Part shown: positions 17,452 to 26,405 of the stretch, piece by piece
Numbering within the stretch: position 1 is the stretch's first letter
Layout of the letters: every line of letters starts with the position of its first letter
From: an uncultured Eubacteriales bacterium
GTDB lineage: Bacteria; Bacillota; Clostridia; Oscillospirales; Oscillospiraceae
Direction of reading: 5' to 3'
NCBI GenBank assembly: GCA_900552475.1
Contig: USAC01000002.1
Location: forward strand, 1-64,000
DNA length: 64,000 nt
Made by a program: the position numbers and the translations under genes
Notes under the pieces: generated by a model
What the model saw: only the letters and a program-made list of their open reading frames with translations
Databases searched by the model: none
What the model was told of the DNA's origin: nothing

Positions 17452-18142
17452 AGTCAACAACATCAACGTCTATTACGGCAAGATCCACGCCCTGAAGGAC
17501 GTGTCCTTCGAGGTGCACGAGGGCGAGGTCGTCGCCCTGATCGGCGCGAACGGCGCTGGCAAGTCCACGACGCTGAAAACCGTCTCGGGCATGATGCACT
17601 CGCGCACCGGCTCGATCGAGTTCCTCGGCGAGAATATCACCCACACGCCGAGCCACAAGCTGGTCTATAAGGGGCTGGCGCACGTCCCCGAGGGGCGGCG
17701 CGTGTTTCTGCAGATGTCCGTGCTCGAAAACCTCGAGATGGGCGCCTATATCCACAAAAAGCCCACGCGCGAGGAGCTCGACGGCATCTTCCAGCGCTTC
17801 CCGCGCCTGTATGAGCGCAAGAATCAGGTCGCCGGGACACTCTCCGGCGGCGAGCAGCAGATGCTGGCGATGGGCCGCGCGCTCATCAGCCACCCGAAGC
17901 TGCTGATGCTCGACGAGCCGTCGATGGGCCTTGCGCCGATCCTCGTCGACCAGATCTTCTCGATCATCCGCGAGCTGCACCAGTCCGGCACGACGATCCT
18001 CCTCGTGGAGCAGAACGCCGAAATGGCCCTGCAGGTCGCCGACCACGCCTACGTGCTGGAGTCCGGCAAGATCGCCCTCTCCGGCACCGGCGAGGAGCTG
18101 GCCGCCACCGACGCAATCAAAAAAGCCTACCTCGGCGGCTGA
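17444..18142 (+). CDS. livF: Branched-chain amino acid ABC transporter ATPase LivF
   Basis: Second ATPase of the LIV importer, 232 residues. Walker A GANGAGKSTT near residue 34, signature LSGGEQQMLAMGRA near 133 and Walker B LLMLDEPSMGLA near 155. I prefer the ATG at 17444 over the GTG at 17438 because of its spacing from GGGAG at 17430-17434. It overlaps the livG end, and the operon ends at the perfect hairpin 18151-18191. Confidence 0.93.
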   Translation: MLKVNNINVYYGKIHALKDVSFEVHEGEVVALIGANGAGKSTTLKTVSGMMHSRTGSIEFLGENITHTPSHKLVYKGLAHVPEGRRVFLQMSVLENLEMGAYIHKKPTREELDGIFQRFPRLYERKNQVAGTLSGGEQQMLAMGRALISHPKLLMLDEPSMGLAPILVDQIFSIIRELHQSGTTILLVEQNAEMALQVADHAYVLESGKIALSGTGEELAATDAIKKAYLGG

Positions 18143-18150
18143 GATAAAAC

Positions 18151-18193
18151 AAAAATTGCTCTGTCAGACAATGTCTGACAGAGCAATTTTTAT
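18151..18193 (+). terminator. livKHMGF terminator
   Basis: Nineteen-base perfect arms 18151-18169 and 18173-18191 with AAT loop; A tract on one side and T tract on the other, so it can act in both directions, also for the minus-strand gene ending at 18236. Confidence 0.9.
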
Positions 18194-18235
18194 ATGTGTG
18201 TCTCACAGAGTTTGCGCCGCAGCGGCAGTGGGGGT

Positions 18236-18472
18236 TCAAAGATTTCTATAGGTATAGTCCAGAATAATTTTCTTGCACTTCGTGCAGTTGTAGCCCGCCG
18301 CACCGGGATTTCCGGAGAGCCCGGTACCGGGTGCGAGGGAAACCATTGGCCCGGAGGCCAGCCAAGGGATTGAGGAAATTCCGCTGGGATCCTTCGCCCA
18401 GACAACGCCGTCACGGCTGCGGATATAACCGAGTACCATCTCCTCACCGCAGTAGGGGCATTTTGTGTCCAT
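18236..18472 (-). CDS. Small zinc-ribbon protein, PF20097-like
   Basis: 78-residue protein with CPYCGEEM near residue 5 and CTKCKK near 63, a split zinc ribbon around a Gly/Pro-rich middle. It resembles the PF20097 family of small clostridial proteins, function unknown. AGGAGG sits 8 bases upstream of the ATG at 18472. It stands alone, with the AT-rich gap 18473-18653 upstream, in which I see no gene. Confidence 0.75.
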   Translation of the reverse strand: MDTKCPYCGEEMVLGYIRSRDGVVWAKDPSGISSIPWLASGPMVSLAPGTGLSGNPGAAGYNCTKCKKIILDYTYRNL

Positions 18473-18653
18473 AGCAAAGTCCTCCTATCATATATTTAGA
18501 TAATTTTGGGAAATGAGTTGAAATTTCAATGCCAGACTGCAAAAAATCCTTACAATCTCTTTATACATTAAAACAAACGCTATGTCAATATAAAATGCAA
18601 TTTAGTTAATCATATACATATATGAACAATGTGAACTGTATAATCGACCAAAA

Positions 18654-18690
18654 GTATGAGAGACTCGCATAACGAGTCTCTCATACGAAG
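18654..18690 (-). terminator. Terminator for MBL hydrolase gene
   Basis: Perfect 14-base arms 18654-18667 and 18673-18686, loop CATAA. On the minus strand it is followed by CTTTT. Confidence 0.8.
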
Positions 18691-18696
18691 CAATTT

Positions 18697-19434
18697 TTAC
18701 AGCATGATCGCTTCCCCAGGTTTCAGCACCGCCACCGGGATGCCGGTTTTCTCCTCCGCGAGACGGCGGAACGCCTGCGGATCCTGCTCGATGGTGGGGA
18801 AGGTGTCGTAGTGCATGGGGATCACGAGCCGCGGCTGGATCATCTCCGCCGCGCGCACGGCGTCCTCCGGACCCATCGTATAGCGGTCACCGATGGGGAG
18901 GAGCGCCGCGTCGATCTCCTCGCCGGCGAGGAGCACCATGTCAGCCATCAGGCCGGTGTCCCCGGCGAAGTAGATGCGCTTGCCGCCGATCTCGATGAGA
19001 AAGCCGCAGGCCACGCCCCCCGGCGCGCCGCTGCCGTGCTCGGCGGGGAGGAACTTGACCGAGCCGAACTCCGTCTGAATGCGCCCGCCGGGCTGGCCGT
19101 TTTCCTGCCGCGCGTGCGGTGCGTGGAGCATCGCGCCCGTCTCCGGCGTGCAGAACACCGTGCAGCCGCAGCGCTCCGCGATGGGCGCGGCGTCGCCGAT
19201 GTGGTCGCCGTGGGCGTGGCTGATGAGCATGTGCGTCGCCTCGACGTCGGCGGCGCGCATGGCCGCGGTGCGGCTGTTCGTCAGAAACGGGTCGAGGATG
19301 AGCGTGTGCGCCCCGGCCTGCACGAGAAAGCAGGCGTGGCCGAGGAAGGTGAGCTTCACGGTCTTCTCCTGCAGCTGCTCGCGCTTCTGCGGCGCCGTCT
19401 CGCCGCAGGCGGCGGGCTTTGTGCTGAAATTCAT
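18697..19434 (-). CDS. UPF0173 metal-dependent hydrolase (MBL fold)
   Basis: Metallo-beta-lactamase-fold hydrolase of the UPF0173/YtkL group; substrate unknown. The metal site motif SHAHGDHIGDAAP appears near residue 73, YFAGDTGLM near 155 and the final IPMHYDTFP near 207. The N-terminus is about 25 residues longer than usual (before VKLTFLGHACFLV), so an internal start is possible, but AAAGGAGGATTTTTC precedes the ATG at 19434. Single gene with its own terminator. Confidence 0.85.
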   Translation of the reverse strand: MNFSTKPAACGETAPQKREQLQEKTVKLTFLGHACFLVQAGAHTLILDPFLTNSRTAAMRAADVEATHMLISHAHGDHIGDAAPIAERCGCTVFCTPETGAMLHAPHARQENGQPGGRIQTEFGSVKFLPAEHGSGAPGGVACGFLIEIGGKRIYFAGDTGLMADMVLLAGEEIDAALLPIGDRYTMGPEDAVRAAEMIQPRLVIPMHYDTFPTIEQDPQAFRRLAEEKTGIPVAVLKPGEAIML

Positions 19435-19501
19435 AGAAAAATCCTCCTTTGCATGCGGATAACAAAGCCATTATAGCACGCGCAGGAGGATTTCGCAAAA
19501 T

Positions 19502-19903
19502 TCAGTTTTCCTGAGCCGTCTCAGCCGCGGGGATGGTCTTCACGCCGAAGAGAAAGTACACCAGATGGCAAACCCACACCACGGCGAGGATGACGCACGG
19601 GACGATGATTCCCTTGCGCAGCATCAGGACAAAGCCCACGGCCATCAGCGCCGTGACCGAGGTGAGGATCGTGGCCTTCGTCCGCACCGTCATGCCCTTT
19701 TTCTGCACAAACGATTCGAGGTGCTTTTTGTACATCTGCGTGCCGATGAACCAGTCGTGCAGCTTCTGTGAGGAGTTCGCGAAGCAGAAAACCGTCAGCA
19801 GGAAGAACGGCACCGTCGGCAGGATCGGCAGCACGATGCCCACGCACCCGAGCGCAAGGCTCAGGCAGCCGATGATGAGGAAAATAATCTGTTTGAGTTT
19901 CAT
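19502..19903 (-). CDS. YbaN/DUF454 family membrane protein
   Basis: Small inner-membrane protein of the YbaN family. The 133-residue product starts MKLKQIIFLIIGCLSLALG, has the motif GIVLPILPTVPFFLLTVFCF near residue 22, an amphipathic section with HDWFIGTQMYKKHLESF, and two closing hydrophobic segments. The ATG at 19903 overlaps the upstream stop (ATGA). It closes the run that starts with the heme transporter. Function unproven. Confidence 0.82.
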   Translation of the reverse strand: MKLKQIIFLIIGCLSLALGCVGIVLPILPTVPFFLLTVFCFANSSQKLHDWFIGTQMYKKHLESFVQKKGMTVRTKATILTSVTALMAVGFVLMLRKGIIVPCVILAVVWVCHLVYFLFGVKTIPAAETAQEN

Positions 19904-20241
19904 GACGTTTTCTCCAGTCGTTTCTTTTCGCGCTTTGTCTCGATGACGTGCCATATGGCGGCCACGGGGTGGTGGAAGATCATCCGCGGGCCGGAAAAGC
20001 GCATGACGGCGCGGATTTTCTCCCGCATGGCGGGCTTGTAGCAGTGGACGCGGCAGTTGGCGCAGAACGTCTTCGTCTCCATGAACGGGCAGCGCTCCGA
20101 GCGGCTGCGCGCATAGTCCGCGAGGGATGCACAGTCGGGGCAGAGCGCCCCGCGTGTGCGATGATTGCGGCGGCAGTAGAGCGCGATCATCTGCGTGACC
20201 ATCCGCTTTTCGCGTTCGCGCTTTGTCTGAACGGTCGGCAT
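19900..20241 (-). CDS. YgbA_NO (nitrous-oxide-stimulated promoter) family protein
   Basis: 113-residue protein of the YgbA_NO family (PF11756), named for E. coli ygbA, which is induced by nitric oxide. Conserved features are MIALYCRRNHRT near residue 18, CPDCASLADYARSRSERCPF near 34 and TFCANCRVHCY near 58; the many cysteines suggest metal or Fe-S binding. Its ATG overlaps the stop of the ABC exporter gene and its own stop overlaps the next gene, so it is translated with the heme locus. Role inferred: nitrosative stress linked to iron/heme. Confidence 0.85.
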   Translation of the reverse strand: MPTVQTKREREKRMVTQMIALYCRRNHRTRGALCPDCASLADYARSRSERCPFMETKTFCANCRVHCYKPAMREKIRAVMRFSGPRMIFHHPVAAIWHVIETKREKKRLEKTS

Positions 20242-21899
20242 CAGCTCATTCTCCCGTGCTCGACGGAGTAGACCGTGTCCGCAATGCGCATCGTCGACGC
20301 GCGGTGCGACACGAGCACCACCGTCCGCCCGGCGCGCTCGGCGTAAAGCGAGCGGAGGATGATCGCCTCGTTCAGGCTGTCGAGGTTGCTCGTCGGCTCG
20401 TCGAGCAGGAGGAAGGGCGCGTCGTGCAGGAACGCGCGCGCGAGCCCCAGCCGCTGCCGCTCGCCGCCGGAGAGCGTGTCGCCCAGCTCACCGACCTGCG
20501 TGTCATACCCCTGCGGCAGCGCCGCGATGAACGCGTGTACCGACGCCTTGCGGCAGGCGGCGGCGATCTCCTCGTCCGTCGCGTCGGGGCGCGCGATGCG
20601 GAGGTTGTCGCGGATGGTGCCCTGGAACAGGTGCGTTTCCTGCGTCACGAAGCCCTCCAGCGCCCGCAGATTCGCGGTGTTCACGCGCGCGATGTCCGTC
20701 CCGGAGATGCGCACATGCCCCTCGCGCACGTCCCAGAAGCGCATGAGGAGCTTCAGGAGCGTCGACTTGCCGCTGCCGCTGCGGCCGACGATACCGACGA
20801 CGGCGTGCGCCGGGATGTCCACGGAGACGTTATCGAGAATCGTCTCGCCGCCGTAGGAGAACGTGACGTTCTCCGCCGCCGCGCCGTCAAAGCCGATCTC
20901 CGCCTCGCCCGTCACCTCGGCGACGGCGGGTGTCTCGTCGAGGATGTCGAGGACGCGGTTGCCGGCGGCAAAGGTGTTTTGCAGCGTGCTGCCGAGCGCC
21001 GCGAGCGCGATGGCCGGCCCGAACGACGAGAACAGCGCCACCGTCGGGATGAGCACCCCGTCGAAGCCGACCTTCCCCGCGCGGCAGAGCGCTGCCGAGG
21101 TGAGGAGCATCGCGAGGTCAAACAGCAGGATGACCGTGTTCGTCACGGCGGTGTTCCGCCCGGCGACGCGCTTCATCCGCGCCTCGTCACCCGCGAGGGC
21201 GTCCGTGCGCGCGTTCATCTCGTCGAGCCGCGCGCGCCCGCGCCCGAACTGGATCGTCTCGGACAGGCCGCGCAGACTGTCGAGCACGAAGCCCGCGAGC
21301 GCGCCCGCCTCCATGCACAGGCGCAGACCCGCGTCGCCCGAGAGCCGGGACGTCACAAGCGGGATCACGACGCCGACGGTGACATACGCCGCGAGCGCCA
21401 GCAGGCCGAGCGCCCAGTGAAACCGCCCGATGAACACGCACAGGATCACCGTGAACAGCGCCGCGATCACCGCGGGGGAGATCGTGTGCGCATAGAACAC
21501 CTCCAGCAGCTCGATGTCCGAGGTGATGACCGAGATGAGGTCGCCCTTGTCGCGCCCCTCGAGCTTCGCGGGGCAGAGCCGCCGCAGCGCGCGGAACACC
21601 CGGTCGCGCAGCAGCGCGAGGAGCTTGAAGGCGATGAAGTGGTTGCAGGCCTGCTCCGCGTAGCGGAACACGCCGCGTACCAGTGCAAAGGCCAGCTCGC
21701 ACACAAAGACCGCTTTCAGCGGAACCGGCGTCTCAAAGCCCAGCAGGTCGAGCATGGCCCACCCGCCGAAGATCGTGATGAACGCCGCACACAGGTGGCC
21801 GACAAGACCCATGCCGATGGCGAGCACCATGTACCCCGCGAGGGGGCGCACCAGACCGATGAGCCGCGCCATCACGGTAAAGCCGCTCCGTTTTTTCAT
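20241..21899 (-). CDS. ABC exporter half-transporter (ATPase plus permease), CydC-like
   Basis: Fused six-helix permease (about residues 1-310) and ATPase. Walker A GRSGSGKSTLL near 360, signature LSGGERQRLGLARA near 460, Walker B FLLLDEPTSNLD near 482. It pairs with the next half-transporter, whose stop overlaps this start by 4 bases, so they probably form a heterodimer. The family includes CydDC and siderophore/heme-linked exporters; being in the heme operon suggests heme, a precursor or a reductant as cargo, but substrate is not seen in the sequence. Confidence 0.87.
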   Translation of the reverse strand: MKKRSGFTVMARLIGLVRPLAGYMVLAIGMGLVGHLCAAFITIFGGWAMLDLLGFETPVPLKAVFVCELAFALVRGVFRYAEQACNHFIAFKLLALLRDRVFRALRRLCPAKLEGRDKGDLISVITSDIELLEVFYAHTISPAVIAALFTVILCVFIGRFHWALGLLALAAYVTVGVVIPLVTSRLSGDAGLRLCMEAGALAGFVLDSLRGLSETIQFGRGRARLDEMNARTDALAGDEARMKRVAGRNTAVTNTVILLFDLAMLLTSAALCRAGKVGFDGVLIPTVALFSSFGPAIALAALGSTLQNTFAAGNRVLDILDETPAVAEVTGEAEIGFDGAAAENVTFSYGGETILDNVSVDIPAHAVVGIVGRSGSGKSTLLKLLMRFWDVREGHVRISGTDIARVNTANLRALEGFVTQETHLFQGTIRDNLRIARPDATDEEIAAACRKASVHAFIAALPQGYDTQVGELGDTLSGGERQRLGLARAFLHDAPFLLLDEPTSNLDSLNEAIILRSLYAERAGRTVVLVSHRASTMRIADTVYSVEHGRMS

Positions 21900-23632
21900 G
21901 CCCGCTCACCGTCCTTTCCGAAGTTTTCGAGCGCCTGCTGCGCCTGCCAGAGCCGGGCGTAGACGCCGTGCTGCGCCAAGAGCTCCTCATGCGTGCCGCA
22001 CCCGGCGCACGCGCCCTTTTCCAGCGCGTAGATCCGGTCGCAGGCCGTCACGTTCGCGAGCCGGTGCGAGATGAGGATCACGGTTCTCTTCCCTGCGAGG
22101 GCGTGGATCTGCGCCATGATCTCGTTTTCGCTCTCGACGTCGATGTTTGAGGTTGCCTCGTCGAAGATGTAGACGGGGCTGTCATGCAGCAGCGCCCGCG
22201 CCAGCGCGAGCCGCTGGCACTGGCCGCCCGAGAGGTTGCCGCCCTTTTCGGCGAGGGGGGTGTCCAGCCCCTGCTCGCCGCGCAGGAAGTCCGCGAGCTT
22301 CACCTGCTCGAGCGCGCGCCAGAGCGCCGCGTCGTCCGCCGCGGGACAGCCCATCAGCAGGTTCTCGCGCACCGTGCCTTTAAAGAGATAGCTCCGGTGG
22401 CTGACGTAGGTGATATGGCGCATGAGGCTCTCCTCGCGGATCGTGCGCAGCTCCGCGCCGCCGATGGTGACCGAGCCGCCGTAGCCGCGGCTGCATCCCA
22501 TGAGGATGGAGGAGATCGTGCTCTTGCCGCAGCCGGACTCGCCCACGATGGCCGTGAACGACCCGACGGGGAACGTCAGATCCAGCCCGTGCAGGATCTC
22601 GCGCTCCGGCTCATACGAAAACCGCAGCTCCCGGCAGGCAATCCCGCCCTCCGGACACTCCGCGCCGCCCGTTTCCGGCTCCGGCAGGTCGAGCAGGCGG
22701 AAGATCTTGTCGCTTGCGGCCATGCCGTTCATCGCGATGTGGAAAAACGAGCCGAGCTGGCGCATGGGGATGAAGAAATCCGCCGCCAGCAGGATAATCA
22801 GCAGCGCGCCGCCGAGCGTGACATGCCCCGCGCGGTACTGCGTCGCCGCCATGATGACGCCGAGCGCCGCGCCGCCGTAGGCGATGAGGTCCATGATCGT
22901 GATGGAGTTGAGCTGCATCGTCAGCACCTTCATCGTGATGCGGCGGAACTTCTCGGCCTGCACGTTCATCTCCTCGTTCTTGGCCTCGTCCGCCTGATAG
23001 ATCTTCAGCGTCGTGAGTCCCTGTAGGTTTTCGAGGAACGTGTCGCCGAGGGCGGTGTACTGGCCCCAGTATTTTGAGAGGAGCTTTTTCGCCCACGTCT
23101 GCACCGCCGCGATGGCGACCGGAATGAGCGGCACACACACCAGCAGCACGAGCGAGGCCGGGAGGTTCACCCGGCACAGCACCGCGAACAGCGTCACCGG
23201 CGCGAGCATCGCGTAGAAGAACTGCGGCAGGTACGCGCCGAAGTACGTCTCGAGCTGGTCGACGCCCTCGACCGCGACCTGCACGATCTCGGAGGTCTTG
23301 ACCTGCTCATTATACGACGCGCCGAGGCGCAGGAGTTTTTCGTAGATGGCCGCGCGCAGCGTCCGCTTGACCGCGCGGGAGGAGAGATAGCCCATCCGGG
23401 CACTCCCCGTGGTGCAGAAGAAGCGGATCACAACCGCGCAGAGCGCCGTCAGACCCGTCTCCGTCGGCATCGCGCCGTCCGCCGCGTTCAGATAGAGCGC
23501 GGCGAGCAGACGTGTGATGGCCGTCATCATGGCGATGTTCGCGAGCAGCGAGCACCACTGTAGGATAACGTTTCCCGCCACATAGCGTTTGCTCTCCGGA
23601 ACGGTGCCGATCAGCCGTTTGTTAATCATCAT
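21896..23632 (-). CDS. ABC exporter half-transporter (ATPase plus permease), CydD-like
   Basis: 578-residue partner of the following half-transporter. N-terminal six-helix membrane domain (about 1-320) and ATPase with Walker A GESGCGKSTI near 370, signature LSGGQCQRLALARA near 470 and Walker B VYIFDEATSNID. Start at tandem ATGs (23632). It is 30 bases from the siderophore-type ATPase gene, so part of the same operon. Similar two-exporter tails follow streptococcal heme operons; that parallel is from family knowledge, not proven here. Confidence 0.87.
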   Translation of the reverse strand: MMINKRLIGTVPESKRYVAGNVILQWCSLLANIAMMTAITRLLAALYLNAADGAMPTETGLTALCAVVIRFFCTTGSARMGYLSSRAVKRTLRAAIYEKLLRLGASYNEQVKTSEIVQVAVEGVDQLETYFGAYLPQFFYAMLAPVTLFAVLCRVNLPASLVLLVCVPLIPVAIAAVQTWAKKLLSKYWGQYTALGDTFLENLQGLTTLKIYQADEAKNEEMNVQAEKFRRITMKVLTMQLNSITIMDLIAYGGAALGVIMAATQYRAGHVTLGGALLIILLAADFFIPMRQLGSFFHIAMNGMAASDKIFRLLDLPEPETGGAECPEGGIACRELRFSYEPEREILHGLDLTFPVGSFTAIVGESGCGKSTISSILMGCSRGYGGSVTIGGAELRTIREESLMRHITYVSHRSYLFKGTVRENLLMGCPAADDAALWRALEQVKLADFLRGEQGLDTPLAEKGGNLSGGQCQRLALARALLHDSPVYIFDEATSNIDVESENEIMAQIHALAGKRTVILISHRLANVTACDRIYALEKGACAGCGTHEELLAQHGVYARLWQAQQALENFGKDGERA

Positions 23633-23662
23633 CTCGTTTCTTTTCTGCCTTTCCTTTTATTC

Positions 23663-24439
23663 TCAGACCGGGATCACGAAGGGCTTGCCGTCTACCTCGC
23701 GGATCTCGAGCTCCACGTCATAGACGCTGCGCACCAGCTCCGGCGTGATGATCTGCTCCGGCAGACCCTGCGCCCGAATGCGCCCGTCCTGCATGGCGAC
23801 GATCTCGTCACTGTAGTAGAGCGACTGGTTGATATCGTGCAGCACCATGATGATCGTGATGCCGAACTCGCGGTTCAGCCGCCGGATCAGCCGCAGAATC
23901 TGCAGCTGGTAGCGGATGTCGAGATACGTCGTCGGTTCGTCGAGGAAGAGTACCTTCGTGTCCTGCGCGAGCGCCATGGCGATCCAGACGCGCTGCTTCT
24001 GGCCGCCGGAGAGCTCGGCGACGGGCTTATCGCGGAGCTTTTCCGTGTTTGTGATCCCGAGCGCCCAGCGGATTTTCTCCTCGTCCGCCGCCGGGTCGGG
24101 GGAGAGCCCCATCGTGTGATAGGGCGTGCGCCCGTAGCCGACGAGCTTTTCGACCGAGAGGTCGGCCGGGGCGGTGTTGTACTGGTGGACGATCGCGGCC
24201 TGCCGCGCGAACTCTCGCAGCTTCATCCCGGCGATGTCCTGTCCGCGCAGCAGGATGCGCCCGCCGTCCGGGCGAAGATTCTTCGTCATGAGGGAGAAGA
24301 GCGTGCTCTTGCCGCAGCCGTTCGCGCCGATGAGGGTCGTGATTTTGCCCTCGCGGAGCGTCAGGTCCAGACTACGGATGACCTCGTGCCTGCCGTAGGC
24401 GAAGGAGAGGTTCTCAAGCGTGAAAATACTATCCGCCAT
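23663..24439 (-). CDS. Heme/siderophore ABC transporter ATPase
   Basis: FepC/BtuD-type ATPase, 258 residues. Walker A GANGCGKSTLF near residue 37, signature LSGGQKQRVWIAMA near 143, Walker B VLFLDEPTTYLD near 163 and the typical DINQSLYYSDEIVAMQDGRI switch region. Its start overlaps the permease stop by 11 bases. Part of a complete importer with the FecCD permease and lipoprotein upstream. Confidence 0.92.
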   Translation of the reverse strand: MADSIFTLENLSFAYGRHEVIRSLDLTLREGKITTLIGANGCGKSTLFSLMTKNLRPDGGRILLRGQDIAGMKLREFARQAAIVHQYNTAPADLSVEKLVGYGRTPYHTMGLSPDPAADEEKIRWALGITNTEKLRDKPVAELSGGQKQRVWIAMALAQDTKVLFLDEPTTYLDIRYQLQILRLIRRLNREFGITIIMVLHDINQSLYYSDEIVAMQDGRIRAQGLPEQIITPELVRSVYDVELEIREVDGKPFVIPV

Positions 24440-25421
24440 AGCTTTGCTTCGCCCCCCTTAGCAGCAGAATGAAGAACGGTCCGCCCACAACGGACATGAC
24501 GACCGCCGCGCTGATCTCATACGGGGCGGCAATCGTCCGCCCGAGCGTGTCCGCGAGCAGGAGCGTGAACGCCCCCAGCAGCACCGAATACGGCACGAGC
24601 ACGCGGTGGTCGCTCCCGACGAGCAGACGCGCAATGTGCGGCACGATCAGACCCAGAAAGCTGATCGGCCCGATGATGGCCGTCGAGATGGACGCGAGAG
24701 CCACCGCGATGACCGAGATGATAATGCGGCTGCGCGTGACGTTCACGCCGAGGCCGCGCGCCGTCTTGTCCTCGAGGGCGAGGAGGTTGCACTGCCCCGT
24801 CACGAACAGGGACGCGATCAGCCCGATGGCCGCATAGAGCGCGAGCGTGCGGAAGTCGTCCCACGTCTTCTGCGTGATGTTGGCGTTGACGATGCTCGCC
24901 ACGCCGGAGTAATTGCTCCCCGTGCCGGAGTTGAACGCGCTCATGAGCCCCGTGAACATCGCGTTGACCGCGACGCCGACGAGAATGATCCGCAGCGGCG
25001 ACAGGCCGCCCTTCCACGACAGGCTGTAGACCAGCGCGAAGGCCAGCATGCCGCCAAGAAACGCGAAAAGCGGCGTGAAGAAATACAGCGCCGGGAAAAA
25101 CGCCGTCACCAGCACCGCCGCGAGGCTCGCGCCAGAGCTGATGCCGATGATGCCGGGGTCGGCCAGCGGATTTTTCATCACCGCCTGCAGCAGCACGCCC
25201 GCCACCGCCGTGGCGGCCCCGCCGAACAGAGCGATGAAGATGCGCGGAAAGCGCAGGTCATAGACCGTGGCGACGTTCGGGTCATACTCCACGAACAGCC
25301 CCCGCAGAAGCTGCGCGGGTGTGACGTGCAGGCTGCCCGTATTGACCGCCCAGAGCAGCAGCGCCAAAAGCGCCGCCGCCGTGAGGAGAAAAGCCCCCAC
25401 CCGCCTGCGAGCAGAGATCAA
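24429..25421 (-). CDS. Heme/siderophore ABC transporter permease (FecCD family)
   Basis: Permease of about ten helices, 330 residues. Family landmarks include QAVMKNPLADPGIIGISSGA near residue 80 and ISFLGLIVPHIARLLVGSDH near 243. The predicted start is TTG at 25421 after AAAGGACGG; no better ATG exists before the first helix. It belongs to the same importer as the flanking ATPase and lipoprotein genes. Confidence 0.9.
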   Translation of the reverse strand: MISARRRVGAFLLTAAALLALLLWAVNTGSLHVTPAQLLRGLFVEYDPNVATVYDLRFPRIFIALFGGAATAVAGVLLQAVMKNPLADPGIIGISSGASLAAVLVTAFFPALYFFTPLFAFLGGMLAFALVYSLSWKGGLSPLRIILVGVAVNAMFTGLMSAFNSGTGSNYSGVASIVNANITQKTWDDFRTLALYAAIGLIASLFVTGQCNLLALEDKTARGLGVNVTRSRIIISVIAVALASISTAIIGPISFLGLIVPHIARLLVGSDHRVLVPYSVLLGAFTLLLADTLGRTIAAPYEISAAVVMSVVGGPFFILLLRGAKQSYGG

Positions 25422-25510
25422 GGCAGTTCACCGTCCTTTCTGATGGTTGTGAAAGCGGGGACGGCCCGCCGCGCAGGCGGCGGGCTGTCCCTTCCGGGAT
25501 GTGTCTTCGC

Positions 25511-26395
25511 TCAGGATTCACCGTAGAGCATCGGCTGCAGCTCCGTGAGCGCGTCGCTGTAGCTGAAGTTGGCGCTCATGTTGAACAGGGACGGGTCGAG
25601 GTCATAGACCTTGCCCTCCTGCACGGCGCGGAAGTGCTTCCAGACGTCGTTCGTCTCGAACTCCTCCGTGAACATCTCACGCACCTGATCGGGCAGGGCG
25701 TGCGCCGCGCGCAGGATGATGTCCGGGTCCTTCTGCTGCATGTCCTCGGTGTTGGCGGTGAGGAACTCCTGCCCGTCGCCGTCGCCGTAGACGTTCGTGC
25801 CGCCCGCGAGCTTCACAAGGCTGCCGACATAGCTGTTGTCGGTCGCCACGATGTAGGACCCCGGCAGACCCATCAGCACCAGCACCTTCGGGCTGTCCTT
25901 GCCCTCGTTCTTGTGGCGGTATTCGTCCATGAACGCGTCAAACTCCGCGAGCATGGCCTTCGCCTCGTCCTCGCGGCCGAACTTCTGGCCCAGCCCCTCG
26001 ATCGAGGCGTACATCCCCTCGACGCTCTTGAGGTTGAGGAAGATGGACTTCACGCCGATCGAGGCGTATTTCGGCTGCAGATCCGACTGCAGCGAGCTGG
26101 GGGAGAGGACATAGTCCGGGCTGAGGGATTTCAGGATCTCCAGATCCGGGCTCATCGCCATGCCGACCTTCGGCAGATCCTGATAGCGCTCCGGGAGCGT
26201 CCCTGACGTCTGGCAGACGCCCACGAGGTCGAGGTTCAGCCGGTTGCAGATCTGCGCGACGGCGGGGGAGGTCGCGATGAGCCGCGCGTTTTCATCGGCA
26301 GCGGCCGCGCCGCTGTCTTCCGGGTGCTGATCCACGCACCCGATCAGACCCAGCGCCAGCACACAGGCCAGCACCAGGCAGAGCAGTCTCTTCAT
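25511..26395 (-). CDS. Heme/iron ABC transporter substrate-binding lipoprotein (IsdE/HtsA-like)
   Basis: Type III (helical backbone) binding protein of 294 residues with a lipobox LIGC (Cys near residue 20), the RLIATSPAVAQICNRLNLDL opening of the BtuF/FepB fold, and LVLMGLPGSYIVATDNSYVGSL in the middle. Position directly downstream of an Shp-like heme protein and NEAT protein argues for heme as ligand. A gap of 90 bases separates it from the permease. Confidence 0.85.
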   Translation of the reverse strand: MKRLLCLVLACVLALGLIGCVDQHPEDSGAAAADENARLIATSPAVAQICNRLNLDLVGVCQTSGTLPERYQDLPKVGMAMSPDLEILKSLSPDYVLSPSSLQSDLQPKYASIGVKSIFLNLKSVEGMYASIEGLGQKFGREDEAKAMLAEFDAFMDEYRHKNEGKDSPKVLVLMGLPGSYIVATDNSYVGSLVKLAGGTNVYGDGDGQEFLTANTEDMQQKDPDIILRAAHALPDQVREMFTEEFETNDVWKHFRAVQEGKVYDLDPSLFNMSANFSYSDALTELQPMLYGES

Positions 26396-26405
26396 CGGCG
26401 CGCCC

